In this document: positions 1-8,153 of the stretch, in pieces
Layout of the letters: each line of letters opens with the position of its first letter
How positions within the stretch are numbered: position 1 is the first letter of the stretch
Assembly (NCBI RefSeq): GCF_009650435.1
Contig: NZ_VVIP01000079.1
Coordinates: 1-64,000, forward strand
Length of the DNA: 64,000 bases
From: Foetidibacter luteolus
Lineage (GTDB): Bacteria > Bacteroidota > Bacteroidia > Chitinophagales > Chitinophagaceae
Reading direction: 5' to 3'
The notes under the pieces: model-generated
What the model was told of the DNA's origin: nothing
The model's database searches: none
What the model saw: the letters and a program-made list of their open reading frames with translations, nothing else
Position numbers and translations under genes: made by a program

Positions 1-435
1 CTGACAGGAAAAAGATATGTAGAGGTTACAGCGCAAAAAACGAAATCGGATTGGGCAAAGCATATTAAACGTATAACAGATGAATCGTATAAAGACGCAC
101 CCAGAATTATACTGGGTAATGGACAACCTGGGAACACACAAGCCAGGCGCTCTGTGTGAAGTATATGAACCCCGGGAAGCAAAAAGAATTTGGGATAGAT
201 TTGAGTTTGTTTACACACCCAAACATGGCAGTTGGTTAAATATGGCTGAATCAAGTTAAACGTTCTAATGGGGCAATGTCTAAATCGCAGGGTAAGCGAT
301 ATCGAAACAATGAAAAAAGAAGTAGAAGCATGGCAAAACCATAGAAACAACAGAGATGCCAAAATCAACTGGCAATTTACCTGCGACAATGCACGGATAA
401 AGTTATTACGACTGTATCCGTCAATCAATGTGTGA
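1..435 (+). pseudogene. IS630-family transposase remnant (3' part)
   Basis: No single frame is intact, but three successive frames together give the C-terminal part of an IS630/Tc1-type DDE transposase. The first begins LTGKRYVEVT and stops near 160. A second frame reads VMDNLGTHKPG, then FVYTPKHGSWLNMAE, which is the typical catalytic core (DN.GTHK, and TPKHGSWLN before the final acidic residue). The last frame reads VSDIETMKKEVEAW and ends with RLYPSIN at 435. At least two frameshifts or stops separate these parts, so the element is dead. The 5' part lies beyond the window edge. It marks the left flank of the accessory region. Confidence 0.85.
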
Positions 436-819
436 CATGACACTAGTATATTTTTGAATTTCATTTCGGATTATACATTGTCGTCAACTCAAAGAGTCTT
501 TTCATAAATTTAAACCTATAAACTGGAAGAAGCGTATGACTGCCAACGTTGACGCATTGGCGATGTTGCGGTATTTGAAAATCGTCAGCCCGTAACCGCT
601 GCTAAATTTATAAATAAAAGTTCATTGTTTATTCTGTTGCTCGGCGTTATTTGTCGGCTGGAACTGAAGCCGGATAGCGAACAAAAAGCTGAGCATATAT
701 TCGTCGCCCGCCATATTGCCAAACCGCCTGTTGTAGGCAGTCAATCGAACAGAAAGTCTCATTATTAGTTACGGACTCTGCTTGAGATTCTATCGCTATG
801 ATTTTTCTCTTCAGATATC
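436..819. other. Gene-free stretch with a cassette-boundary element
   Basis: No convincing coding frame is present. The right part, about 540-739, looks like an attC-type element for the neighbouring minus-strand gene. Read on the minus strand it starts with GCCTACAAC (731-739) and ends near GTTGGCAG (540-547), with partly complementary GC-rich arms between them. Confidence is limited because the hairpin is imperfect. Confidence 0.4.
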
Positions 820-1269
820 TTAATTTATTTCTTCAAAATGGATATGTCCGTGAAATAGGCTGTCCAAATTTTTTGATAGTCCCCCAAATAGTGATGCAGG
901 AAATTTTGATTTTTCTGATACTTCTATGTTCCAGCGAGAGCCATTTGGAATAACTGTGATAGCGTTTTTAATTACTAAATATTTTGTATTATGATCTAAA
1001 TAGTTTTTGCTTATACTTACTGTAAACCTAAATTCGTCCAACCTGTATTCATCCAACATTAAGTAGAGGATACTTTTTTGAGTACCTACCATTTCACGAA
1101 CGAACCCAGGCTTCAGTTCTTTTCCAGTAATGAAATTATTGAAAGACATTGCAATAAAACTATTGTATTGCTTTTCTCTTAGTCCAAGCCATGAACTAAC
1201 AATTTCCCAATATTCTTGTTGGGAGAGATTGAGTTTGTCTGAATAGCCCTTTTTAGTTTTCCAGTTCAT
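820..1269 (-). CDS. Hypothetical protein, cassette-borne
   Basis: This 149-residue protein is not one I recognise. It has no signal peptide, membrane segment or clear motif. Its composition is mixed, with many aromatic residues (NYLDHN, FHGHIHFEE) and a soluble, cytoplasmic look. The base composition is clearly more AT-rich than the core genes to the right. The gene is flanked by an exact 11-bp inverted pair, TGTTGTAGGCA at 729-739 and its complement at 1288-1298, which is what a single-gene integron cassette would show. It is transcribed in the same direction as the next two modules but separated from them by hairpin DNA, so it is probably not in an operon with them. Function unknown. Confidence 0.65.
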   Translation of the reverse strand: MNWKTKKGYSDKLNLSQQEYWEIVSSWLGLREKQYNSFIAMSFNNFITGKELKPGFVREMVGTQKSILYLMLDEYRLDEFRFTVSISKNYLDHNTKYLVIKNAITVIPNGSRWNIEVSEKSKFPASLFGGLSKNLDSLFHGHIHFEEIN

Positions 1270-1288
1270 ATAGTGCCTTTATTTGATT

Positions 1289-1484
1289 GCCTACAACAAC
1301 GTTCGAGTATTTGCGAAGGCAGGGAATTCATTGATTGTCCAGCCCGCTACAAAAGCCCAATTGAAAATATGTTGCTGAAGTTAAGAACTAAAGCTGAAAA
1401 TTGAACGTCGAGCCCGAGCTGATGCTTGCACATAGCTGATGTTACATTGTCGAGCCCTGCTTTTGCAAATACTTTTGTTAGCGG
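1289..1484 (-). repeat. attC-like hairpin element between two cassette-like genes
   Basis: Read on the minus strand it begins with CCGCTAAC just after the stop of the 1488-2219 gene and ends with GTTGTAGGC just before the 820-1269 gene. Two arms at 1455-1471 and 1308-1324 are complementary in 15 of 17 positions (CCCTGCTTTTGCAAATA against CCCTGCCTTCGCAAATA), so the element can fold into a long imperfect hairpin. Terminal AAC and GTT triplets together with an imperfect hairpin are the plan of an integron attC site. No integrase is present in the window. Confidence 0.55.
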
Positions 1485-1487
1485 TAG

Positions 1488-2219
1488 TCATTTAGTCAAA
1501 ACAAGTGTCTGCTTATGTAAAACGTAGTACTGGTCTTCTGTGTCAAATTTGTCAAAAATTGATGGTGTATAATAATTGGTGGTCAGCAACTCCGAAACTT
1601 CAGTCTCCCCGGTATTGTCAAATAGTAAAATCACTTTTTGGTTCACCTGGTAGTCATGTGTAGCCTTTCCATTTGAATTTAAATACGATGCAACAATTAA
1701 ACTTTCAAATAGTCCGTTAAACAATTCTTTGTCATTACGAAATAAATGTTGGGCGTCATGCCAGATAAAATAGCGATTTTTTGGTTGTGTCGTAAAATTT
1801 AGAACCACATCATAAACTGCATTTAAATTTCTACCCATTTCAAAACCCCAAGGTATCGTCCTGCAAAGTTGATAAGCAAAATCGTCAATATTGTTTATCT
1901 GTCTGCCAAACAATGAACAAACCTCTGAATCGCCTTGTCGACTAAGAAACTGTGTCAAATTTGTACCGAACCAAATCAACGGATTATAGTCAGAAGTTTT
2001 GAATTCGTCTTTAGTTATGCAAATAATGTTTGAGCTGTCCACAAGTTCTTTACTTGCATGTAGCCATGCACCTTGTCCGATGTCACTTGTGTCAATTTGT
2101 TGCATTGTCGTTTTGTAATTACCGCCAACGAACAGGTATTGCCGAAGTGCAGGAAATAGTATTTCGTCCGCCCCGGCTAACTGCTGCTGAGTAAAGATAA
2201 AAAGGTTGATGATATGCAC
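1488..2219 (-). CDS. Hypothetical protein, cassette-borne
   Basis: This 243-residue protein has no family I can name. It reads as a soluble protein with no signal peptide, although the first residues (MHIINLFIFT) are hydrophobic. It contains WFGTNLTQFL, CRTIPWGFEMG and KNRYFIWHDAQHLF, the last with an aromatic/His-Asp-Ala-Gln-His cluster. The gene is AT-rich and lies between two attC-like elements on the same strand as its neighbours, as in a cassette array. Its stop codon lies only a few bases from the start of the downstream hairpin element, typical of compact cassettes. Such slots often carry defence or toxin-immunity genes, but nothing in the sequence proves that here. Confidence 0.65.
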   Translation of the reverse strand: MHIINLFIFTQQQLAGADEILFPALRQYLFVGGNYKTTMQQIDTSDIGQGAWLHASKELVDSSNIICITKDEFKTSDYNPLIWFGTNLTQFLSRQGDSEVCSLFGRQINNIDDFAYQLCRTIPWGFEMGRNLNAVYDVVLNFTTQPKNRYFIWHDAQHLFRNDKELFNGLFESLIVASYLNSNGKATHDYQVNQKVILLFDNTGETEVSELLTTNYYTPSIFDKFDTEDQYYVLHKQTLVLTK

Positions 2220-2325
2220 ATAGCTAAATAGATAAGGTCAAGTTGGATATGCAGCCCAACAGAATTACAAAAGTTGAAACACGGCTTCCGTCAGCCTGCA
2301 TTTTGGCAATACCCTTGTTATGCAC
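2220..2325 (-). repeat. attC-like element following the RloAB module
   Basis: Read on the minus strand it begins GTGCATAAC (2317-2325), followed by AAGGGTATTGCCAAAATGC. That closely matches the start of the 1289-1484 element, where TAAC is followed by AAAAGTATTTGCAAAAGC. The distal arm is poorly conserved, so the right-hand core site is not clear. The shared TAACAA..GTATT.GC.AAAA pattern after two unrelated genes is the evidence that it is one family. Confidence 0.45.
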
Positions 2326-2331
2326 AGGCGT
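2316..2331. repeat. Left inverted repeat of the RloAB module
   Basis: TGTTATGCACAGGCGT lies here. Its reverse complement, with one mismatch, is at 4485-4500. The pair encloses exactly the rloB and rloA genes. Confidence 0.7.
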
Positions 2332-2343
2332 TTTGTATCCTCT

Positions 2344-3051
2344 CTACGGAGCATAGTTATAATACTCAATTAATTCTCTTAAACGTCTAACTAAAATGTG
2401 AACCGTCGTACTTGGGTTTGCATATATAGGAGCAGTTCCATTATGTGCTGTCAATAAATTTTCAGCTCTTTCAATCGCTTTTTGTTCATTGCCTGTTTTA
2501 AGCAATGCGTCAATTACTGAAGTCTTACCATGTTCGTAAACATATTCAGTATAAGCTGGATGTTTTTTAATTTGTGCTTCTAAAAGTTGATATACTTCTT
2601 GTCGGGGAATTGGCTTTGCATGATTTACATTTTGATAGTGTAACAGCAGCCATAACTCAAATACCTCATTGCTATAAGCAATACGAACCCCGCCTAAACG
2701 AGCTATTTCAAACGCTTCATTAAAATTTGCGATAGTTGCCGCTACTTTATCTGCATCATCTTTGTCGAATACCGCCCAAACCTCATCTACATTTTTATTT
2801 GATTCACTTGATAAGGCTTCTTTTTCCGTAAGTGATTGTTCAACCACACCTTTAGTACTTCTCCCTGTTCCTACAGTTTTAAGAAAAAATGTTTCTTCTG
2901 GAAAGTAATTCTTAAATGTGTCAAAGTAATAGGGTTCGACATTACCGTCTTCACAAACAATTAGAAAGAAATGTTCGTACCTCCGCCAACGGGTTGGTCG
3001 CTTGTCTGTTTCCCGTGCTTCTGATTTTTTTACAATACCTCTTTTTGCCAT
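2344..3051 (-). CDS. rloB: RloB-like (AbiLii-like) TOPRIM-fold protein
   Basis: This 235-residue protein matches the RloB family, the small partner of RloA in restriction-linked and abortive-infection loci; the lactococcal AbiL pair has the same plan. Family signs are an N-terminal basic stretch, an acidic patch around residues 33-41 (CEDGNVEPY), the FDKDD acidic motif at 95-99, and SNEVFELWLLLHY at about 127-139. The acidic positions fit a TOPRIM-like metal-binding nuclease fold. It is cytoplasmic, with no membrane segment. Its start overlaps the end of rloA by 22 bp, so the two are translationally coupled. By analogy with OLD/Septu-like pairs, the ATPase probably senses infection and RloB acts as effector (inference). 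The pair is enclosed by inverted repeats and is AT-rich, suggesting recent transfer. Confidence 0.85.
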   Translation of the reverse strand: MAKRGIVKKSEARETDKRPTRWRRYEHFFLIVCEDGNVEPYYFDTFKNYFPEETFFLKTVGTGRSTKGVVEQSLTEKEALSSESNKNVDEVWAVFDKDDADKVAATIANFNEAFEIARLGGVRIAYSNEVFELWLLLHYQNVNHAKPIPRQEVYQLLEAQIKKHPAYTEYVYEHGKTSVIDALLKTGNEQKAIERAENLLTAHNGTAPIYANPSTTVHILVRRLRELIEYYNYAP

Positions 3052-4367
3052 TTGGTGTTTCTAATAAATGTTCTGAAATCACCCAATACAGGTATTGCTT
3101 TATACCGACCTTCAAAATATCTTTTCTCCTTATCAGTGTCTGGTCTTTCTTTTTCGCTTTTAAACTCCCCATTTTTATTTTCGAAATAAACAAAATCAGA
3201 AAGAGAATATAATTCAGAACTTTCCCATTTATTTTTTTCAACGAAATAAATTTGGTCTCTCCTGAGTGTTGAATAAGTTAGAAGATTTGTGTCATGAGTT
3301 GCAAAGATTAGTTGTGCTTTATTGGGATTACTAGCTGGGTCTAAGAAAATATCAATAGTATTAAGTGTCATTACAGGATGCATCTTCGCCTCAATTTCAT
3401 CAATTATTAATACACCCCCATTAGCTAATGTCCAAAGAATTGGTCCACTAAGTTCAAAAGCTTTTTTAGAGCCGGCGGATTCCTTTTCCCACCATTCCCA
3501 TGATACTAAATTAGGAGTTGGTTTTGCATTGCTGTCATATAAAGTATGCTTTGCAATTACAGTATAACTTTGTTTGCCTTTAAGCGATTTTGCCAATCTG
3601 TTCTTCATAGCTTTTGGCATATCATCTGGCAACTCGGATTCATCAAAGTCTTTAGTTGTTATATCAACATCTGCGATGTTTAGGCTAAGTGATTCCAAAT
3701 ACTTTTTTATTTTGTCTTTGTAATCTTCCTTATCCCATAAATCAACAGTGTGTAAATCTTCTGTATTTAAACCATCTATCATTCCAAAATATCGGAACCA
3801 ATTGAATATAATCTTTGCTTCCTCTACATTTAGCATATCACAAGTTGATAGAAACAATGCGTTGTCCCTTGTGGCTTCTATCGCTGCATCAATAATTTTT
3901 TTTGAGCCATTAAAACCGCTACTTACTTCAATAGTACTTTCTTCTCTCTCAAATAAAGAAACTTCTCTACTTTGAGATTTTCGGAATAACCACTCTTTTA
4001 ATACTTCCTTTTCAGTAAACTCTAAACCATATCTGTAACGATTTTCTTCAATGATAAATGTGATTTCAAATCTTGTAGGTTTGCCTTCCCAACCTTCTCT
4101 TAATAAAAAAGGGTCATATGGGAGTTTGGTAGTAGATGATGTTCTTGCAGAAATATGAATCAGCTTGTCAAGAAAACTCATTGCAAGCAAAAGATTACTT
4201 TTTCCACTACCGTTTTGACCATAAAGAGAGATGGCATTTAAAGCCTGGTATTTTCCCTTTGTCAAAATGTTCTGTAGATGGTCTTTTTGCTTACTAGCCG
4301 GTATTAGGCTTAGTACTTGCTCTTCTCCGATTGAACGGTAGTTGCACACTCTAAATTCAAGCAACAT
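3030..4367 (-). CDS. rloA: RloA-like (AbiLi-like) AAA/ABC-type ATPase
   Basis: This 445-residue ATPase of the OLD/SMC-like ABC type opens with MLLEFRVCNYRSI, the usual first strand of these proteins. Walker A is GQNGSGKS at residues 50-57. A signature-like ESAGSKKAF lies before the Walker B strand GGVLIIDEIEAKMHP at about 315-330, followed by the H-loop region FATHDTNLL near 352-360. That order is complete, so it should be an active ATPase. Its partner is rloB, which overlaps its 3' end by 22 bp. In AbiL-type systems both genes are needed for phage defence. It starts about 120 bp inside the right inverted repeat, leaving room for its own promoter. No neighbouring restriction-modification genes are present, unlike many rlo loci. 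Confidence 0.85.
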   Translation of the reverse strand: MLLEFRVCNYRSIGEEQVLSLIPASKQKDHLQNILTKGKYQALNAISLYGQNGSGKSNLLLAMSFLDKLIHISARTSSTTKLPYDPFLLREGWEGKPTRFEITFIIEENRYRYGLEFTEKEVLKEWLFRKSQSREVSLFEREESTIEVSSGFNGSKKIIDAAIEATRDNALFLSTCDMLNVEEAKIIFNWFRYFGMIDGLNTEDLHTVDLWDKEDYKDKIKKYLESLSLNIADVDITTKDFDESELPDDMPKAMKNRLAKSLKGKQSYTVIAKHTLYDSNAKPTPNLVSWEWWEKESAGSKKAFELSGPILWTLANGGVLIIDEIEAKMHPVMTLNTIDIFLDPASNPNKAQLIFATHDTNLLTYSTLRRDQIYFVEKNKWESSELYSLSDFVYFENKNGEFKSEKERPDTDKEKRYFEGRYKAIPVLGDFRTFIRNTKWQKEVL

Positions 4368-4484
4368 GGCACATTTTGTTTAGTTTTTATCAAAATTAGG
4401 GTAGTTCAGTCGAAAAAGCAAGCCCATTTGTCCAAAAAATGGTTAAAGGTCTTAAAATGTTGAATTGAAGTAGGGTGTTGCCAT

Positions 4485-4533
4485 ACGCTTGTGCATAACA
4501 TTTAATATCCGCACCTCTTTCCGTCCGGATATT
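4485..4533 (-). repeat. Right inverted repeat and hairpin bounding the RloAB module
   Basis: The reverse complement of 4485-4500 is TGTTATGCACAAGCGT, matching the left repeat at 15 of 16 positions. Immediately outside it is a hairpin with perfect 8-bp arms, AATATCCG (4504-4511) and CGGATATT (4526-4533). Read on the minus strand this resembles the distal half of an attC site ending in GTTATGCAC, the entry side of the RloAB cassette. Confidence 0.5.
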
Positions 4534-4784
4534 CCAAAAGTACGGTATTCTCCTTTCTGGTTTTCAATACTTTAACCGTTTACCAGTTCGCAAAGCGCCG
4601 TTGCGCAAATCCACAAAAAAATATGGGTAGGTGGGTTATCAACCAACGCTGGGTTAACCGTTTCTGCTGTATGTTTCTAACGCCAAAGACGGCAAAAACA
4701 GTGGCTTTTTCCGTGCTTCCGTGGCATTACTCCGAGAAAAATTCTGACGCCAACGGCGGCTGCGACAAAACTCTACCCGGTGGG

Positions 4785-4866
4785 AAAAGCTGCGTAGCGG
4801 ACAGAACGTAAAAGAGTGCGACGCAAGTAAAGCCCCAAAATAGTTCCTGCTGCCGGGCCCATAAAA
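4785..4866 (-). repeat. Dispersed repeat family A, copy 1
   Basis: Read on the minus strand this copy contains ATGGGCCCGGCAGCAGGAAC, then TTGCGTCGCACTCTTTTAC and CGCTACGCAGCTTTT. These are the core blocks of a roughly 90-bp element found many times in this window, always between genes. Other copies start near 8004, 20611, 32830, 38893, 47992, 49627 (reversed) and 63461 (reversed). Confidence 0.8.
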
Positions 4867-4891
4867 ATGCTTGCCTGTTTGCGGCGCAAAC

Positions 4892-4921
4892 AAAAAGCCA
4901 CCCCCGCACCGGGAGTGGCCT
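4892..4921 (-). terminator. Intrinsic terminator of the collagen-like protein gene
   Basis: On the minus strand the sequence reads GGCCACTCCCGGTGCGGGGG, then TGGCTTTTT: a stem of about ten pairs (GCCAC.CCCG with CGGG.GTGGC), a three-base loop and a run of five T. It lies about 30 bp past the stop codon at 4954. Confidence 0.8.
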
Positions 4922-4953
4922 TGCAAAACACCTACCCTTGTTTAACCAAAAGT

Positions 4954-7854
4954 TTAGTTGGCAGTGCCGCCGTAGGGCAGTAGCTCCAGCGCCGATTCGG
5001 GCACCAGTTTTGCTTCGGCGGAATCGTAGCCCAGTTTATCTAAAGCCGCTTCGTTGTTTATTTCCAGCTTAAGGCCTTTGCTAACCATGTACATTTTGCC
5101 AGACTGTTTAGACCGCAGCAGCGTTCTATCCCTGGGTATGGTGGTTAATGCCGCGGCGTAGTCTTTATTGGTGTCACTATCCACCACCGCTGCGGTAAGG
5201 CCAAGTGATGGCAACGATTCTTTACCGGGTATCAGCAGTTTGGCGCCGCCATAAGTAACATAGGTTTTGCCGGATGAGGCATCTTCTATCAGCAACCCGT
5301 CTTTAACAAGCTGGCTTGCTGCCTGGCTTACCAGGAATGATTCGTAGCCAAACCAAACCTGTATTTCGGTAAGGTTGTTAAAGTTTACGTTGCCGGTTTG
5401 TATTTCGCTTTGTTCAACGGTAAGGTGCCAGTGTGCGGCAAGGCCACGGCCGCGGAAATCGGCTTCGGAGCCTGCATTGCCGGGTATGCCGCCATTGCTT
5501 TGCAGCGGCGTTGTTTTGGCCAGGGCCACGCCGGAGCGTGGGTTAAGGTTGGCCTGGTATAGTGTGCCATTGCGTTTCTTTTGCTGGAAGCTGCCCGCAT
5601 GCTCTACAATTGTGGTTACGGTGCCCGATACGGAAGTGGCGCCTATGAAGGCTATGTACACTGAGTCAACTTTTGCCTCGTAACGGGTGGGCGGCAGGTC
5701 TGCCAGGCGTATGTTGAGGTTGAGTTTTTTGGTGTTCCTGAATTCCGCCAGTGCGGCGCTGTCTGTTATGGAAATACGGTGGTAATCATTAACCCAGTTG
5801 CCTGTATTAAAGTAATTATCGTATTGTTCCTTATAGGTAATAATGTTGGCAAACTGGCTCCACGATTGCTGGTACATGGTAATAAGTGCCGATAACCTTA
5901 GCAGCCCCATTTTATAGTCTGCTTCCTTATCGGGGTGTATAAAGCCGTAATCAAAGCGTATGCTGGTTGACTTATCTGCCAGTGTATATATTTCCAGTGC
6001 ACGGGCCGCGAAGAAAGCGTACTTGCCCAGCGTAGTCATGTAGTGCTGAGACATTTTTATAAGGTTGTGCGCAGCGGACTCCAGCTTGCTGGTATCGGTA
6101 GTAAGGCCTGCCAGTTGCAGCTCGGCAGCGGCTTTATTGTCTTTAGCCAGTTGCAGCCTTTTTTCCGCTGCCTGCACCAGGTAAGCAGATTCGCCTACCC
6201 CCAGCTTGGCAATCAGTTCTTCGTGTACCAACTGTATGGATTCCGCTATTAGTTTTTTGTACTCGGCGTCGTCAATATTAGCGTTCCACAGCTCATCCAG
6301 CATAGAGGGAAAGCTAATGATGGTATCCAGCCCCTGGCTTGCTTTTTCAACAAAGCCTTTTAAGCCTTGTGCTTCTTTTTTCAGTTTGTCAAGCTCTGTT
6401 TGCGGAAGGTCTGGGTTGGTAGCCTGCTCAATAATGCTGCCTACGCCCACGCCGTTAACAGTACTGGCCATTACGCCAATGGCAGTAGCCGCGCCAACAA
6501 GGCTGGTGCCCATGCTGGGTATAGCGGCTACCAGGCTGGCCACAAGGGCCACGGTGCCAATAATGGCGCCCAGTATATCCACGTCGGCATTTTCCAGTTC
6601 TTCTTTGCGGGCATTTATTTTATCAGTTATCTCCACCACTCTTTGCTGTGCCCTTATGTATTCTTTATCGGCAATATCTTTTGCCACCAGCGCCGCATTT
6701 CTTTCATCGGTTAACACGTTAACCATGCCGGCAGCATTGTTTATTTCCCGTTGCAAATCGGCCTTTGCATTGTTAAGGCTAACTACTTCCATCAGCATTT
6801 TGCTTGCCGCCTGAAAAACCGGGCCTACAATAGGGTAGTAGCTGGTGTACACCTGCTCGTATTTGGCAAAGTCTGGAATTATGTCCACATACCTGGGTAT
6901 GCCCAGTATGTTCTGGTTGTTTAAAAACTGGTTGCGGTAAGTGGCAGCCTGGCTTAGCTGCGGGTTCATGGCAAGGGCAGCATCAAACTCACCCAGTGCC
7001 AGTGTATGGTATTGGTGGTTTTGTGCGCTAAAGGCACGGTAGAAATACTCGCCCACCTTTAAGCGGTAGGCCGCCCATTCTGTAACGGGCACAGAGAGTA
7101 GCTGCAGCAGCATGCCGTAATTAAAGGCAGTATTAATCTTGCTGGCTGTGTAAGTACCCGCCGGGCCTTGTGCGCCGGTATTGCCTGGGTCTCCCACGGG
7201 GCCTGTTTTGCCGTCTTTACCATCTACGCAGTAAGTGCCGCCGGGTTTACACCATTCTACCCCTGCGCCGCCTTCACCGCCGTAACCGCCCGGGCCACCG
7301 GTACCGCCATCGCCGCCGGGTACCATTAGCTCCGGCATAATAATGCCCCTGGGGCTTTTTTCAACATACAAAACAGAAAGGTTGCCACCCTTGCCGCCTG
7401 TAGCGCCGGTTTTGCCTTTACCACCTTTGCCACCGTCTTTACCGTTGTTGTTGGTGGCTGAATAAGTGCCATCCGCCCCCTTGGTTCCCGTAGCGCCACG
7501 CAGGCCCTTGCCACCTTTGCCGCCTTTTAGTAAAAAGCCGCTGCCCACTTCCCATTTTTTGGTAAGTATGGTAATATTTCTGCCCGGCAGGCCAGGCAGG
7601 TTGTCTGCAACGGACTGTGTAACGTTCAGTTTAATTTTGCCATCCCTGGTGTTAAAGTAATCTGCCACAAACGTAATGTCGCAGTCATCCAGTTCAAACG
7701 TAAAGTTGGGGGTAATGGTAATCTCACGGGCGGCAAGTAATAGTTTTCTGCCGGCATAGGTTGAAGCGTTGTCTCTGGAGAGCGTTTCAGCAATAAAGTC
7801 CCTTAGTTGCTGGTTCAGCTCAATCCTGTCGCGAAACATTTTGAATCTGTACAT
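4954..7854 (-). CDS. Large collagen-like protein with coiled coils and a hydrophobic pore-like segment
   Basis: This 966-residue protein has no full-length family I can name. Residues 1-110 form a beta-rich head. Residues about 111-231 are glycine-rich with Gly-X-Y stretches (GGKGGKGLRGATGTKGADG, then GDGGTGGPGGYGGEGGAG). A helical region with long charged coiled coils spans about 350-650, interrupted at about 424-465 by a hydrophobic, glycine-rich segment (ILGAIIGTVALVASLVAAIP). Heptad helices around a hydrophobic hairpin are the plan of alpha-pore-forming toxins of the ClyA/Hbl/XaxA kind. Residues about 860-966 hold two copies of a motif of the form SGK.Y.V..G.KL.I....L..LG followed by V....L..LP. 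No signal peptide is seen, so export, if any, uses another route. It stands alone with its own terminator. A toxin or adhesive fibre role is an inference. Confidence 0.7.
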   Translation of the reverse strand: MYRFKMFRDRIELNQQLRDFIAETLSRDNASTYAGRKLLLAAREITITPNFTFELDDCDITFVADYFNTRDGKIKLNVTQSVADNLPGLPGRNITILTKKWEVGSGFLLKGGKGGKGLRGATGTKGADGTYSATNNNGKDGGKGGKGKTGATGGKGGNLSVLYVEKSPRGIIMPELMVPGGDGGTGGPGGYGGEGGAGVEWCKPGGTYCVDGKDGKTGPVGDPGNTGAQGPAGTYTASKINTAFNYGMLLQLLSVPVTEWAAYRLKVGEYFYRAFSAQNHQYHTLALGEFDAALAMNPQLSQAATYRNQFLNNQNILGIPRYVDIIPDFAKYEQVYTSYYPIVGPVFQAASKMLMEVVSLNNAKADLQREINNAAGMVNVLTDERNAALVAKDIADKEYIRAQQRVVEITDKINARKEELENADVDILGAIIGTVALVASLVAAIPSMGTSLVGAATAIGVMASTVNGVGVGSIIEQATNPDLPQTELDKLKKEAQGLKGFVEKASQGLDTIISFPSMLDELWNANIDDAEYKKLIAESIQLVHEELIAKLGVGESAYLVQAAEKRLQLAKDNKAAAELQLAGLTTDTSKLESAAHNLIKMSQHYMTTLGKYAFFAARALEIYTLADKSTSIRFDYGFIHPDKEADYKMGLLRLSALITMYQQSWSQFANIITYKEQYDNYFNTGNWVNDYHRISITDSAALAEFRNTKKLNLNIRLADLPPTRYEAKVDSVYIAFIGATSVSGTVTTIVEHAGSFQQKKRNGTLYQANLNPRSGVALAKTTPLQSNGGIPGNAGSEADFRGRGLAAHWHLTVEQSEIQTGNVNFNNLTEIQVWFGYESFLVSQAASQLVKDGLLIEDASSGKTYVTYGGAKLLIPGKESLPSLGLTAAVVDSDTNKDYAAALTTIPRDRTLLRSKQSGKMYMVSKGLKLEINNEAALDKLGYDSAEAKLVPESALELLPYGGTAN

Positions 7855-8153
7855 AGGTTAAGTTTATAAAGATTTGGAATGAGGCAGCCAAATTACCCTG
7901 TACAGCTTTGCAGGTAAAGGTAAACTAAGTAACAGGCGGTTTCTGTTAGCAGGTTGCATGTGCAGTTGTGTGAATGGGGTAGCCCCCATTCCCTAAAGGG
8001 GAATTTTTATGGGCCCGGCAGGAGAATTACTATGAGGCTTTACTTGCGTCGCACTCTTGTACTGCTGGATACACTACGCGGCTTTGCCCGCAGGGTAGGT
8101 TTGTGCAGGAGTTTCGGCTTAAAAATTCTTAAACTTGCAGCGGGTACTTGCGT
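7855..8153. other. Intergenic stretch with repeat family A, copy 2
   Basis: The repeat runs from about 8004 to 8097 on the plus strand: TTTTTATGGGCCCGGCAGGA, a short variable part, then TTGCGTCGCACTCTTGTAC and CACTACGCGGCTTTGCCCG. The rest, 7855-8003, is the upstream region of the 966-residue gene on the minus strand; I see no clear promoter box in it. Confidence 0.7.

Noticed and set aside
2916..3241. Two roughly 97-codon frames across the rloA-rloB junction
   Set aside because: They overlap the coupled rloA/rloB coding frames and have no domain features.
4623..4926. Short frames on both strands between the defence pair and the collagen-like gene
   Set aside because: They run through repeat family A and the terminator hairpin and have no family features.
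6206..6814. A 202-codon plus-strand open frame opposite the collagen-like gene
   Set aside because: It is Ser/Ala/Leu-rich without family motifs and lies wholly antisense to a well-supported long gene; a shadow of its codon use.
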